Assembly: GCA_903903765.1 (NCBI GenBank) | Contig: CAIVAH010000133.1 | Span: 1 to 15,473 of the forward strand | From: an uncultured Methylococcaceae bacterium | GTDB taxonomy: Bacteria > Pseudomonadota > Gammaproteobacteria > Methylococcales > Methylomonadaceae | Direction of reading: 5' to 3' | Length of the DNA: 15,473 nucleotides | In this document: positions 1 to 8,208 of the stretch, in pieces | How positions within the stretch are numbered: the stretch's first letter is position 1 | How the letters are laid out: the number at the start of each line of letters is the position of its first letter | Position numbers and translations under genes: made by a program | Notes under the pieces: generated by a model | The model's database searches: none | What the model was told of the DNA's origin: nothing | The model's input: the letters and a program-made list of their open reading frames with translations, nothing else

Positions 1-1
1 A

Positions 2-2206
2 TCTGCTTACGCTTTACAACTTAGAGCAGAAGCGCTATGTAAGACCATCATACCCAATAAACTAAATGATACTCAAGGCTTACCGAACTGCGCCAACATA
101 GATATTATGCATCAATTACAGGTGCATCAAATTGAACTAGAGTTGCAGAATGAAGAATTATTACATACCCAGGCCGAATTAAAAGCCGCTAAACTTCGCT
201 ATAAAGAACTCTATGATCGAGCGCCAGTTGGTTATTGCACGCTTAATATCGATAGCGTTATTTTAGAACACAATCTATATACCAACCAGCTGCTAGATAA
301 ACCAGATCAAGACTTAGTGGGTAAAAAAATCACCGACTATATCGTAGCAGCAGACCAAGACATTTATTACCTGCATTACAAAAATCTTATCAAGCTTAAA
401 ACATCCAGCTATTGCGAACTCAGATTAATAAAAGCCTCAGGAAAGCCCCTTTGGGTGTTACTTAATCAAACTATAATTAAAACCTCATCAAATAGTCCAG
501 TTTTCTATCTAGCGATTAGTGACATCTCTAAAAGAAAAACCATGCAAATGGATTTGGACCTTTATTACCAAAGCATCAATAAATTGGTAGAACTACGAAC
601 TATAGAACTCTTTCAAGTTAAAGAACAAGCAGAAGCAGCTAATCTGGCTAAAAGTGAATTTCTTGCTAAAATGAGCCACGAAATACGTACCCCAATGACA
701 GCGATTATTGGTTTAACGCATTTATTAAAACGGAGTGCCTTTAACCCAGACGAAGCCAATAAACTAGCTCAAATTGATGTGTCTGCTAAACATTTACTGT
801 CAATTATCAATGACATTCTTGATATATCTAAAATCGAGGCAGGTAAAATGCAAATGGAAGTTATAGACTTTCAACTGTCTGACATTCTAGATAATGTGAA
901 TAATATCATCAGACAAACTGCAGATACTAAAGGTCTAAAGCTTATTATTGATCAAGACCACATGCCCCAAAATTTAATAGGTGATCCCACTCGATTACGG
1001 CAAGCACTACTTAATCTTGCTAGCAATGCTATTAAATTTACTCACAAAGGTACCGTCACCATCAAAACTGAATTACTTGAAGATATTAATGATCAGTTAT
1101 TAGTTCGTTTTAAGGTAACGGATACTGGCATAGGCATTAGTGCGGCTAATATCAAAAAGCTATTTCAAGACTTTATGCAAGGTGAATATTCCGTTTCAGA
1201 TAATACTGGTAGCTCTGGCTTAGGGCTTGCTATTACCAAAAGGTTAGCGGAACTAATGAATGGAAATGTAGGTGTGTCAAGTAAGGTAGGCATTGGCTCT
1301 ACTTTTTGGTTTACAGCTCGATTGCAACGGAATTCCACAAAAAATCCCGACAGCATTACACCTTTAACACGCCCTTTAAATAAATTAAATTCTGAGTCCT
1401 TATTAACTCAACAACATCAAGGCACCCATCTGTTGTTGGTTGAAGACAATATTATCATCAGAGAAATCATTCAAGAACTATTACGAGATGCGGGCATTAT
1501 TATTGATATTGCTATAGATGGGGTCAGTGCAATTGAGAAAGCTAAACTCAGAGTTTATGATTTAATCTTAATGGATATTCAAATGCCCAATATGAATGGT
1601 CTTGACGCAACTAAAAATATTCGTAGCTTATCTGCTTGGGTCGCACAGCCAATTATCGCTTTAACTGCGAATGCGTTTACCGAAGATAGAGCTGCTTGCA
1701 TTGCAGCAGGCATGAACGATTTTCTGGCCAAACCCATTGACCCTGAAATTTTATTTGAAACACTGCACAAATGGTTACCCCGCACCCTACAAAATACAAC
1801 CGTAACACCCACAGTTACGCCCACTAAACGTAAAAGACGGCTTAAAGCCAACACACGTATGGCGCTGATACCTGGTTTAAATTTAGATTATTGCCATTCA
1901 CTACTAAAAGGTGATGCTAAAAGATATTTAGAATTAATGACTATCTTTATCGACACACATACAAACGACATGGATACTTTTTATGATGCACTCAACAAGC
2001 AAGACTTTGTTAAAGCTAGACGGGTAGCGCATAGCTTAAAAGGTTCAGCAGCTACCTTAGGTATTGATAATCTAGCTAATTTAGCGTTGCAACTAGAAGA
2101 CTACGTTAAAGACCCCAACCTAGCTTTAGACTCTGCTTTGATAGAGAACCAAACCTTGGCTATTAAACAAGAATTACTTGCTATTATTAATGTCATGGCG
2201 AAATAA
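2..2206 (+). CDS. Hybrid PAS sensor histidine kinase with REC and Hpt domains (5' end outside window)
   Basis: Multidomain phosphorelay sensor kinase. Residues are counted from the ATG at 107. That ATG is probably not the start: the frame is open back to base 2 and the translated upstream stretch (LRAEAL...) belongs to the conserved segment that precedes the [15 protein letters not shown] motif in PAS kinases. Domains in order: that coiled motif (3-17), PAS (about 30-140), a coiled linker (145-180), HisKA with phospho-accepting H191 in MSHEIRTP, HATPase with N-box N307, DTGIGI (339-344) and GLGLAI (371-376), a receiver with acidic pair E446/D447, phospho-acceptor D490, T520 and K542, and a C-terminal Hpt with H642 in AHSLKGSAA. 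All catalytic residues are present, so a four-step His-Asp-His relay is inferred. No membrane segment is seen in the visible part, suggesting a cytoplasmic sensor. No partner regulator is adjacent, so the signal and output are unknown. It converges on queG with 15 bases between the stops and no visible terminator. Confidence 0.93.
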   Translation, partial: SAYALQLRAEALCKTIIPNKLNDTQGLPNCANIDIMHQLQVHQIELELQNEELLHTQAELKAAKLRYKELYDRAPVGYCTLNIDSVILEHNLYTNQLLDKPDQDLVGKKITDYIVAADQDIYYLHYKNLIKLKTSSYCELRLIKASGKPLWVLLNQTIIKTSSNSPVFYLAISDISKRKTMQMDLDLYYQSINKLVELRTIELFQVKEQAEAANLAKSEFLAKMSHEIRTPMTAIIGLTHLLKRSAFNPDEANKLAQIDVSAKHLLSIINDILDISKIEAGKMQMEVIDFQLSDILDNVNNIIRQTADTKGLKLIIDQDHMPQNLIGDPTRLRQALLNLASNAIKFTHKGTVTIKTELLEDINDQLLVRFKVTDTGIGISAANIKKLFQDFMQGEYSVSDNTGSSGLGLAITKRLAELMNGNVGVSSKVGIGSTFWFTARLQRNSTKNPDSITPLTRPLNKLNSESLLTQQHQGTHLLLVEDNIIIREIIQELLRDAGIIIDIAIDGVSAIEKAKLRVYDLILMDIQMPNMNGLDATKNIRSLSAWVAQPIIALTANAFTEDRAACIAAGMNDFLAKPIDPEILFETLHKWLPRTLQNTTVTPTVTPTKRKRRLKANTRMALIPGLNLDYCHSLLKGDAKRYLELMTIFIDTHTNDMDTFYDALNKQDFVKARRVAHSLKGSAATLGIDNLANLALQLEDYVKDPNLALDSALIENQTLAIKQELLAIINVMAK

Positions 2207-2221
2207 CAGCTTATAAGAACA

Positions 2222-3310
2222 TTATTGATGTCTAACCAAAGCCCAAAGCACATGTTCTTTAACTAAATCAGAACATGCCGTTAACTTGGCAAGTAAGGCG
2301 TGTTTAACTTCTATAGATTTTGGAGCGTTACCCAAAGCCACTGCTATATTACGTAACCAGCGTTGATAACCAATCCGACGAATGGCAGAGCCCTCTGTTT
2401 TAGCTAAAAACATCACTTCTGTCCAATTAAATACTTCAAGCAATTGCTGGGTATTTAATTGTTGCCTCGGATTAAAATCGACTTCTTTAGTTAATTTGGC
2501 AAAACGATTCCACGGACAAATAATCTGGCAATCATCACAACCATAAATACGATTACCGATTAAACTTCTATACTCTTCGGGTATCGGGCCCTGTAATTCA
2601 ATAGTCAAATACGACACACAGCGCCTAGCATCAACCTGATAAGGTGCGACAATAGCTTGAGTTGGACAAATGTTAAGACAAGCTATGCAATCACCACAAT
2701 GCGCCGAAGTGGCTTGATCAACCGGCAATGGCAATGCTGTATAGATTTCACCTAAAAAGAACCATGAACCTGCCTTACGGTTAATAAGATTAGAATGTTT
2801 ACCTATCCAACCTAAGCCAGCCTTCTCTGCCAGCGCTTTTTCTAAAACAGGCGCACTATCCACAAACGGACGCATGTCTATATTAAATAACGTAGCCGCT
2901 TCTGATAATTCATTAGTTGTAGATAAAGCATCGTGAATCTTATCAACGAGTTTCTGCAAACGTTGCCGCATCAGTTTATGGTAATCACGTCCTAATGCAT
3001 ATCTAGAAATATATGCCGCAGTTGGATCTTGTAATAACTGGGTCAACTGTTTCATAGAATCCGTTTGATAGTCCATACGCACCGAAATAACGCGGTAAGT
3101 TCCCGCTTGTAGTTCTGAGGGCCGACTGCGTTTTAATCCATGCCGATGCATATACTCCATCTCGCCATGGTAACCCTTTGCCAACCAATTCTCTAAATGC
3201 TGTTCCGCTATGGATAAGTCTGTATCGGTAATGCCAACTTCCTGAAAGCCAAGTTCTTGTCCCCAATGTTTGATTTGCTTAGCTAAATCTTCTAAGGCTT
3301 CTGTATTCAT
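2222..3310 (-). CDS. queG: Epoxyqueuosine reductase QueG
   Basis: Catalyses the last step of queuosine synthesis, cobalamin-dependent reduction of epoxyqueuosine to queuosine at position 34 of GUN-anticodon tRNAs; it acts in the cytoplasm. The 362-residue length is normal for the family. D151 in VDSAPVLEKALAE matches the conserved acidic active-site residue. Two 4Fe-4S clusters are indicated by C205-x2-C208-x2-C211-x3-C215-P and by C231 with C258-x2-C261-x3-C265-P. The C-terminal part (about 300-362) looks like the HEAT-type repeat tail of QueG. The ATG is preceded by a modest ribosome site (TAGGG) about eight bases upstream. It begins 15 bases after the gluQ stop, so it is probably the third gene of a dksA-gluQ-queG transcript. 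Its product makes the nucleoside that GluQ then modifies on tRNA-Asp, so the pair is functionally coherent. Confidence 0.96.
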   Translation of the reverse strand: MNTEALEDLAKQIKHWGQELGFQEVGITDTDLSIAEQHLENWLAKGYHGEMEYMHRHGLKRSRPSELQAGTYRVISVRMDYQTDSMKQLTQLLQDPTAAYISRYALGRDYHKLMRQRLQKLVDKIHDALSTTNELSEAATLFNIDMRPFVDSAPVLEKALAEKAGLGWIGKHSNLINRKAGSWFFLGEIYTALPLPVDQATSAHCGDCIACLNICPTQAIVAPYQVDARRCVSYLTIELQGPIPEEYRSLIGNRIYGCDDCQIICPWNRFAKLTKEVDFNPRQQLNTQQLLEVFNWTEVMFLAKTEGSAIRRIGYQRWLRNIAVALGNAPKSIEVKHALLAKLTACSDLVKEHVLWALVRHQ

Positions 3311-3325
3311 AATAAGCCCTATTGA

Positions 3326-4198
3326 TTAATGCAGACCCATAGCCTGACAATTGAGTAATGCTTTTGGATTCCAATGCGATATTGCCCAATCTAATTGCTC
3401 ATTTACAGGCTTAACTTTTAGGTCTTCGGGTGGATTCTGTTTTAACAAGCCTAATAATTGATATATAAGTCGCTCCGGCCTGTTTAAATCAACAGGGGCA
3501 GCCAATGTCTGTTTACTTAACTTAAAGCCCTGTGCGTCAATTATAATCGGCACATGCATATATTTAGGCATTGACAAGCCAAGTAACTTTTGCAAATAAA
3601 TTTGTTTAGGGGTTGACAATAATAAATCATAACCACGCACTACATGATTAACGCCTTGCCAGTAATCATCCAACACCACAGCAAATTGATAAGCGAAAAT
3701 TTGATCCTTTCTTTTTATGACAAAATCAAGCTGTTCTGCCGGATTATAACTAAGCCAACCTTGAAGCTGATCTCTAAAACCTATTACTCTCGAATCTGTC
3801 TTAACTCGATAGGCATGTGGAATCGCCAGATTAATCCTTTTATCACGACAAGAACAAGGCTCATCGTTAGCTAAAGTTTTTCGGCTACACTGACAAGCAT
3901 AAAGCATATAATCGTCTTGTAATCGCTGTAACGCCACCTCATAACCACTGATTGATTGACTCTGATAAATAACAGCTCTGTCCCAATGTAGCCCAAAAGC
4001 CGCTAATGTTTTTAGAATTAGTGCGTCAGCACCTTTTATATTTCTGGGGTTATCAAGATCGTCAATGCGGAGTAACCACAAGCCTTGTTGTGATTTAGCA
4101 TCTAAAAAACTAGCTAACGCAGTGTACAGAGAACCTAAATGTAGGGGGCCGGTTGGTGATGGTGCAAACCGGCCAATATAGGTTGGTTTATCGAACAC
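3326..4198 (-). CDS. gluQ: Glutamyl-queuosine tRNA(Asp) synthetase GluQ
   Basis: A truncated glutamyl-tRNA synthetase paralogue that activates glutamate and attaches it to the queuosine base at position 34 of tRNA-Asp. At 290 residues it holds the catalytic domain only and lacks the anticodon-binding domain, as expected. Visible motifs are GRFAPSPTGPLHLGSL (9-24, the HIGH region), a cysteine-rich zinc region with C102, C104, C115 and C117, and FKLSKQ (225-230) in the place of KMSKS. The start is GTG at 4198, nine bases after the in-frame TAG of dksA; there is no obvious Shine-Dalgarno sequence, so translation is probably coupled to dksA. The dksA-gluQ order is the classical one in gammaproteobacteria; here queG follows. 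Confidence 0.95.
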   Translation of the reverse strand: MFDKPTYIGRFAPSPTGPLHLGSLYTALASFLDAKSQQGLWLLRIDDLDNPRNIKGADALILKTLAAFGLHWDRAVIYQSQSISGYEVALQRLQDDYMLYACQCSRKTLANDEPCSCRDKRINLAIPHAYRVKTDSRVIGFRDQLQGWLSYNPAEQLDFVIKRKDQIFAYQFAVVLDDYWQGVNHVVRGYDLLLSTPKQIYLQKLLGLSMPKYMHVPIIIDAQGFKLSKQTLAAPVDLNRPERLIYQLLGLLKQNPPEDLKVKPVNEQLDWAISHWNPKALLNCQAMGLH

Positions 4199-4207
4199 AA
4201 TAAAGCG

Positions 4208-4642
4208 CTAGCCCATTTGTTTTTCCCTAATTTCATCTAAAGTTTTACAGTCAATACATAAACTAGCAGTAGGGCGTGCCTCAAGACGTCGAATGCCAAT
4301 CTCGATACCACATGCTTCACAGAAACCATAATCACCTGACTCTATTTCTTTAAGCGACTCATCAATTTTTTTAATTAATTTACGCTCACGGTCACGGGTT
4401 CTTAATTCGAGACTAAACTCTGACTCTTGAGTCGCTCTATCATTGGGATCAGGAAAATTTGCCGCCTCATCTTTCATGTGCGATACAGTACGATCAACTT
4501 CATGCATTAATTCAGCTTTCCAATTATTTAAGATTGCCTCAAAATGTTTTAATTGCGACGGACTCATATATTCTTCATCTTCCACCTCAACATAAGGCTT
4601 AAAACTGAAAGGTGAAGCAGTCGCTTTGGTACTATCGGTCAT
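4208..4642 (-). CDS. dksA: RNA polymerase-binding transcription factor DksA
   Basis: Binds the RNA polymerase secondary channel and, with ppGpp, represses rRNA promoters and activates amino-acid biosynthesis promoters. At 144 residues it is close to the usual length of about 150. The coiled-coil tip carries D65-P-N-D68-R-A70, the DxxDxA signature needed for activity. The C-terminal zinc finger is complete: C108-x2-C111 and C129-x2-C132. The ATG is well supported by AGGAG seven bases upstream. An overlapping ATG four bases earlier is out of frame. It is the first gene of a unit continuing into gluQ and queG and is divergent from the rhodanese gene, with a 156-base intergenic region that must hold both promoters. 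Confidence 0.97.
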   Translation of the reverse strand: MTDSTKATASPFSFKPYVEVEDEEYMSPSQLKHFEAILNNWKAELMHEVDRTVSHMKDEAANFPDPNDRATQESEFSLELRTRDRERKLIKKIDESLKEIESGDYGFCEACGIEIGIRRLEARPTASLCIDCKTLDEIREKQMG

Positions 4643-4798
4643 CCATTAACTCCTAAAGACAGGATAAATAAAAACTGGGCATTTTTATCAGAATAACGCC
4701 CAATTAGCAAGCATTATTGATATTATTAGACCTTTTTACCGTTATTAACTACATGCTAGTTAACAATTAAAATTTTTAACACTTATCTAAGGATTTCA

Positions 4799-5122
4799 AT
4801 GCCAGTTAAACAATTATCAGTATTTGATCTACAAACTAAGCTTAACCAAAACTCAACGCTATATCTATTAGATGTTCGAGAAGTCAATGAGTATGACTAC
4901 ACCCATATACCTAACAGCGTGCTAATACCTCTTAGACAAATTCCAGATCGCTTAAATGAACTAAACGCTGAAGATGAAATAGTTGTTATTTGTCATCATG
5001 GTATGAGAAGCCAACAAGCAGCTATGTATCTAGTGCACTCAGGCTTTAAGAATGTAGCTAATTTAAGTGGCGGTATTGACGCATGGGCTTGCCAATGTGA
5101 TCCCTCCATAAAACGCTATTAA
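4799..5122 (+). CDS. Single-domain rhodanese-like protein
   Basis: A small sulfurtransferase-type protein of 107 residues, about the size of GlpE. The whole length is one rhodanese fold: LLDVRE (23-28), the HIPNSVLIPL segment (36-45), and the active-site loop ICHHGMRS (64-71) with nucleophile C65, ending in the GGIDAW motif (91-96). Members move sulfane sulfur, for example from thiosulfate, to cyanide or to a protein acceptor, but the true acceptor cannot be inferred here. There is no signal peptide, so it is cytoplasmic. The ATG has AAGGA six bases upstream. It is divergent from dksA and followed by a separate small gene after 142 bases; no sulfur-metabolism partner is adjacent. Confidence 0.92.
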   Translation: MPVKQLSVFDLQTKLNQNSTLYLLDVREVNEYDYTHIPNSVLIPLRQIPDRLNELNAEDEIVVICHHGMRSQQAAMYLVHSGFKNVANLSGGIDAWACQCDPSIKRY

Positions 5123-5267
5123 TTAGCTACAATATTAAAACCTTAATCTTTATAGACCCTTAGAATTCTTAATACCACTTGCGATTTAAATTAATTAAAA
5201 AACCTACTCCCTTCATTAAAAATAGCATTATGATGCTCGTCTCAACTAATCAATTTAAGGAATAATG

Positions 5268-5504
5268 ATGCCATACACACAAGATATTGTAGATGAAATT
5301 AATATTTTAGTTCGCTATAACCTAAGTACAACTCAAGAAGGTATCAAAGTACATAAGACAGCAGCACCTGAATGTATAGAAGCCACTAAACGCTTATTTG
5401 CAAAAGGCTTGGTGACACAAGAAGACGGTGGATATTTAACTAGCTTAGGACATGAGGCAGCTGAACAAGCACAAATGGTTTTAAACCTGCTTAACCCGGC
5501 TTAG
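5268..5504 (+). CDS. Small conserved protein, TIGR02647-like
   Basis: A 78-residue protein resembling the gammaproteobacterial family TIGR02647. Recognition rests on the recalled conserved segments LSTTQEGIKVH, AAPECIEA, RLFAKGLVTQ, DGGYLTSLG and HEAAEQAQ. The alternation of short helices ending in GLVTQEDGGYLTSLG looks like a winged-helix-type fold, but no biochemical role is established to my knowledge. There are two consecutive ATG codons, at 5265 and 5268; the second has the better spacing (six bases) from AAGGA at 5257-5261 and is chosen here. The gene ends shortly before a bidirectional terminator shared with rpoH, so it is probably transcribed alone or with the rhodanese gene. Confidence 0.82.
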   Translation: MPYTQDIVDEINILVRYNLSTTQEGIKVHKTAAPECIEATKRLFAKGLVTQEDGGYLTSLGHEAAEQAQMVLNLLNPA

Positions 5505-5531
5505 TAAACTCAGCCATTTAAGGCAGATAAC

Positions 5532-5571
5532 AAAAAAGGGCTTAGCGATTGAATTCGCTAAGCCCTTTTTT
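5532..5571. terminator. Bidirectional intrinsic terminator between the small TIGR02647-like gene and rpoH
   Basis: A perfect 11-bp stem, GGGCTTAGCGA (5538-5548) with TCGCTAAGCCC (5555-5565), closes a six-base loop. It is flanked by six A on the left and a run of seven T on the right. Read on either strand it gives a GC-rich hairpin followed by a U-tract, so it can end both the rightward transcript from the gene ending at 5504 and the leftward rpoH transcript ending at 5588. Confidence 0.95.
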
Positions 5572-5587
5572 TATAAGCTATATAAAT

Positions 5588-6445
5588 TTAAGCAACCAAC
5601 GTCATTGAAGCTTTAATTTTTTTCATGGCATTTTGCTCTAACTGTCTAATTCTTTCTGCAGAAACATTATATCGCTCTGCAAGCTCATGCAATGTTGCCT
5701 TATCTTCAGCTAACCAACGACTGGTTAAAATATCAATACTGCGAGCATCTAATTTTGCCATTGCCTCAGATAATAAATCATGGCCATGATCTTCCCAATC
5801 TGCGTTTTCAAGCAATTCTGAAGGATCAGCCCCATATTGTTGCAAATAATTGACAGGATAAAACGCTGTTTCTTCACAAGACTCATCGGTCGGCATATCA
5901 AAAGACATGTCATGACTACTTAAACGCTTCTCCATTTCATAAACATCACTTAGATCCACATTTAAATCATCTGCGATAGCTATCGCTTCGGAATTTGATA
6001 ACCATCCTAAATCTTGTTTAGATTTTCGTAGATTAAAAAATAATTTACGCTGCGCTTTTGTAGTCGCTATCTTTACTATGCCCCAATTCTTAATGACATA
6101 TTCATGAATTTCAGCTTTAATCCAATGCACTGCAAAAGAGACTAAACGTACCCCCACATCAGGATCAAAACGTTTAACCGCCTTCATTAAACCAATATTA
6201 CCTTCTTGAATAATGTCAGGCATTGATAGGCCATAACCGCTATAACCTCTAGCAACATGAACGACAAATCTTAAATTGGTCATAACCAATTGTCTTGCTG
6301 CTTCTAAATCACCTTCATCTCTGTATCGAAGGGTTAATTCGCGTTCTTCTTCAACCGTTAAACGCGGTATTTGTCTTACTAAATTCAAATATGCATCGAA
6401 TGTTCCAACAGACAAATTAACCGGTAATGCTATTGAGCTATTCAT
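5588..6445 (-). CDS. rpoH: RNA polymerase sigma-32 factor (heat-shock sigma) RpoH
   Basis: Directs RNA polymerase to heat-shock promoters for chaperone and protease genes. The start chosen is the ATG at 6445, giving 285 residues (E. coli RpoH has 284). It has GGAG five bases upstream and begins MNSSIALPV. A longer frame from a GTG at 6484 would add 13 residues, but that GTG lies inside the CIRCE operator and is rejected. Sigma region 2 is well conserved (LIQEGNIGLMKAVKRF-like stretch and RLVSFAVHWIKAEI). The RpoH box QRKLFFNLR falls at residues 132-140, as in E. coli. Region 4 ends with the helix-turn-helix YNVSAERIRQLEQNAMKKI. It follows ftsX, as is usual in gammaproteobacteria, but has its own operator and probably its own promoter; the bidirectional terminator lies downstream. 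Confidence 0.97.
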   Translation of the reverse strand: MNSSIALPVNLSVGTFDAYLNLVRQIPRLTVEEERELTLRYRDEGDLEAARQLVMTNLRFVVHVARGYSGYGLSMPDIIQEGNIGLMKAVKRFDPDVGVRLVSFAVHWIKAEIHEYVIKNWGIVKIATTKAQRKLFFNLRKSKQDLGWLSNSEAIAIADDLNVDLSDVYEMEKRLSSHDMSFDMPTDESCEETAFYPVNYLQQYGADPSELLENADWEDHGHDLLSEAMAKLDARSIDILTSRWLAEDKATLHELAERYNVSAERIRQLEQNAMKKIKASMTLVA

Positions 6446-6474
6446 ACTATCTCCAAGTAAAAAACTTTTTTGCG

Positions 6475-6504
6475 ATTTTAGCACTCTCCTTTGAAGAGTG
6501 CTAA
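6475..6504 (-). promoter_or_regulatory. rpoH: Possible sigma-70 promoter of rpoH embedded in the CIRCE
   Basis: On the minus strand the right CIRCE arm runs into an extended -10 element, TGCTAAAAT, whose hexamer TAAAAT (6475-6480) matches TATAAT at five of six positions. TTAGCA at the start of the left arm (6499-6504) can serve as a weak -35 with an 18-base spacer. Transcription would start near 6468, leaving a leader of about 23 bases that includes the GGAG site. HrcA bound to CIRCE would then cover the promoter. This is inferred from sequence only; a second promoter inside ftsX is also possible. Confidence 0.42.
6478..6504. promoter_or_regulatory. Perfect CIRCE operator (HrcA-binding site) upstream of rpoH
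   Basis: The inverted repeat TTAGCACTC-N9-GAGTGCTAA is present with both nine-base arms exact and the exact nine-base spacer. This is the full consensus of CIRCE, the operator of the heat-shock repressor HrcA. Its edge is 32 bases upstream of the rpoH start codon and it lies wholly in the gap between ftsX (stop at 6524) and rpoH, so it can only act on rpoH. In known cases CIRCE overlaps the promoter or leader of groESL or of the hrcA/dnaK genes. hrcA itself is not in the window. Confidence 0.95.
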
Positions 6505-6523
6505 CAATTTTTCAAACAAAGCT

Positions 6524-7543
6524 TTACTGCAACTTATTAGACCTTAACTCAAAAAACAAAACCACCCATGCTCCCATGATACCCAGAAGCGATGAAATAA
6601 ATAATAAAAACACGGTTTCAGGAAAACTGAGAAAAAGTAAATGCATATCACCTTGATAAAGACCTGATAACCTCTCAACAGATCCTCTTAAAATTAACAT
6701 CAGGATAGTAACGATGAACCAAGCACTGACACCTGAAATAAAACCTATCCAAAATCCAGTGTATAAAAAAGGTCGACGAATAAACCCATTTGTTGCACCC
6801 ACTAATTTAGAAATAACTACTTCAGCTCGCCGACTATAAAACTCTAAACGTACAGTATTACCAATAACAACCAGCACGGCGGTAGATAATAATATATTCA
6901 ACAAAGTTGCAAATACTTGGGCCACCTCAACTATTGCCTGTAGACGCTCAACCCATTGCAAATCAAATTGTGCAAAATCAACTTCAGGCATTTGTTGAAA
7001 GCTTTTTAATAAATCAGTCAAACTTTGCTTATCGGTTAAAGTATTATTAGGCAACACTTGTATTACGATGGGTAAGGGATTCTTTTTAAGTACATTAATA
7101 GCAGACCCAAAACCACTGTATTCTTTAAACTCTGCTAAGGCCTGATCCTTAGAAATCAACTGAACCGTCTGCACACTCTGGTTGTCACGAATATTTTCTG
7201 ACAATTTTTTAGCATGTACATCTGATACTTCATCCCTAAGAAATAAAGAAATTTGACTACTGGTTTGCAAATTACCTGTCAATTGATGAATATTAACCAC
7301 AGCAATATAAAAACCGCTAGCTAAAGAAATAGAGATCGCAAGAACTGCAATCGTCATTATTGAATTAAAGGGCGTCGAAAGCATCCGACCTAAACTAGAA
7401 AACAAGGCCTGTGCGTGTAAGTCACGATAAGCATTGAACTTATCTAAAACCGTTCCACCTGCCAGCGTTGTTTGGCGTTTCTCTGGTTTGACTTGTTTAA
7501 TAGGTGGATCTTTTTTAATACGATTTTTATTTACACGTTTCAT
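6524..7543 (-). CDS. ftsX: Cell-division ABC transporter permease-like protein FtsX
   Basis: Membrane partner of the ATPase FtsE. In gammaproteobacteria the FtsEX complex sits at the divisome and controls septal cell-wall hydrolases through EnvC-type activators. The protein has 339 residues with a basic cytoplasmic N-terminus of about 58 residues, TM1 (about 59-83), a periplasmic domain (84-205), then TM2 (about 208-232), TM3 (about 262-285) and TM4 (about 308-332). The cytoplasmic loop holds the family motif KLVGAT (246-251). Its ATG lies three bases after the ftsE stop, so the two are translationally coupled. Nothing in the sequence looks damaged. Confidence 0.96.
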   Translation of the reverse strand: MKRVNKNRIKKDPPIKQVKPEKRQTTLAGGTVLDKFNAYRDLHAQALFSSLGRMLSTPFNSIMTIAVLAISISLASGFYIAVVNIHQLTGNLQTSSQISLFLRDEVSDVHAKKLSENIRDNQSVQTVQLISKDQALAEFKEYSGFGSAINVLKKNPLPIVIQVLPNNTLTDKQSLTDLLKSFQQMPEVDFAQFDLQWVERLQAIVEVAQVFATLLNILLSTAVLVVIGNTVRLEFYSRRAEVVISKLVGATNGFIRRPFLYTGFWIGFISGVSAWFIVTILMLILRGSVERLSGLYQGDMHLLFLSFPETVFLLFISSLLGIMGAWVVLFFELRSNKLQ

Positions 7544-7546
7544 GAC

Positions 7547-8203
7547 TTAACTCACTACTAATTGGCCGTGGTCTAACTTTAAGACACGTTGATTTAACTG
7601 TGAGATCAAAGAAATATCATGTGTAGCTATTAAAATAGTCACCCCAACTTGTTGAAATTGACGAAACAACTGCATAATCTCGGCTGATAACTCTGGATCT
7701 AGATTACCCGTAGGTTCATCCGCAATAATGATAGGTGGCTTATTAACAACAGCCCGCGCAATACCAACACGTTGCTGCTCTCCCCCTGACAATGCCAAGG
7801 GATACTTTTTCTCTTTACCTTGTAAACTTACTTTCTCTAATGACGCTCTAACACGTCTCGTGACTTCTTGATGACCATAACCAGCAATAATTAATGGCAA
7901 TGCTACATTATCAAATACAGTTCTATCATTAAGTAACTTATAATCCTGATAAATAAAGCCCATTTTTCTTCTTATAAATGGTAGTTGACTTTCTTTCGCA
8001 AGACTTAAATCTTGGCCATCAACCAGAATCTGTCCACGAGTACATCGTTCCATGACCGCAATTAATCTTAATAACGTACTTTTTCCAGCTCCCGAGTGAC
8101 CAGTAAGAAAAGCCATTTCTCCGCGCTCAAGATCAAAACTAACGTTACGCAGTACATCTCCGGTCTCTTCGTAACGCTTAATTACATTAAGAAAATGAAT
8201 CAT
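7547..8203 (-). CDS. ftsE: Cell-division ABC transporter ATP-binding protein FtsE
   Basis: Cytoplasmic ATPase of the FtsEX complex. At 218 residues it has the family's usual length. It carries Walker A GHSGAGKST (35-43), the Q-loop Q86 in YQD, the ABC signature LSGGEQ (138-143), Walker B IIIADEP (158-164) and the switch histidine H195. The ATG begins five bases after the stop of the COX15-FtsY fusion. There is no strong Shine-Dalgarno sequence, so coupling to the upstream gene is likely. The order ftsY-ftsE-ftsX-rpoH is the conserved gammaproteobacterial one, except that FtsY here is the C-terminal half of a fused protein. Confidence 0.96.
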   Translation of the reverse strand: MIHFLNVIKRYEETGDVLRNVSFDLERGEMAFLTGHSGAGKSTLLRLIAVMERCTRGQILVDGQDLSLAKESQLPFIRRKMGFIYQDYKLLNDRTVFDNVALPLIIAGYGHQEVTRRVRASLEKVSLQGKEKKYPLALSGGEQQRVGIARAVVNKPPIIIADEPTGNLDPELSAEIMQLFRQFQQVGVTILIATHDISLISQLNQRVLKLDHGQLVVS

Positions 8204-8208
8204 GACAA

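Noticed and set aside
1579..1854. 91-residue frame opposite the kinase receiver domain
   Set aside because: It is antisense to well-conserved REC sequence and has no ribosome site or recognisable motif.
2207..2221. Terminator between the kinase and queG
   Set aside because: Only 15 bases separate the convergent stops and no hairpin or T-run is present.
4682..4710. Possible dksA promoter, TTGCTA-17-TAAAAA, with a five-base GGGC-type inverted repeat around it
   Set aside because: Both hexamers match the consensus at only four of six positions in AT-rich DNA, and the repeat is too short to support an operator.
5229..5234. TATGAT as a -10 box before the TIGR02647-like gene
   Set aside because: No acceptable -35 element lies 16-18 bases upstream.
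6446..6484. Longer RpoH frame beginning at GTG 6484
   Set aside because: The GTG lies inside the CIRCE operator, and the ATG at 6445 has a clear GGAG site and gives the normal family length.
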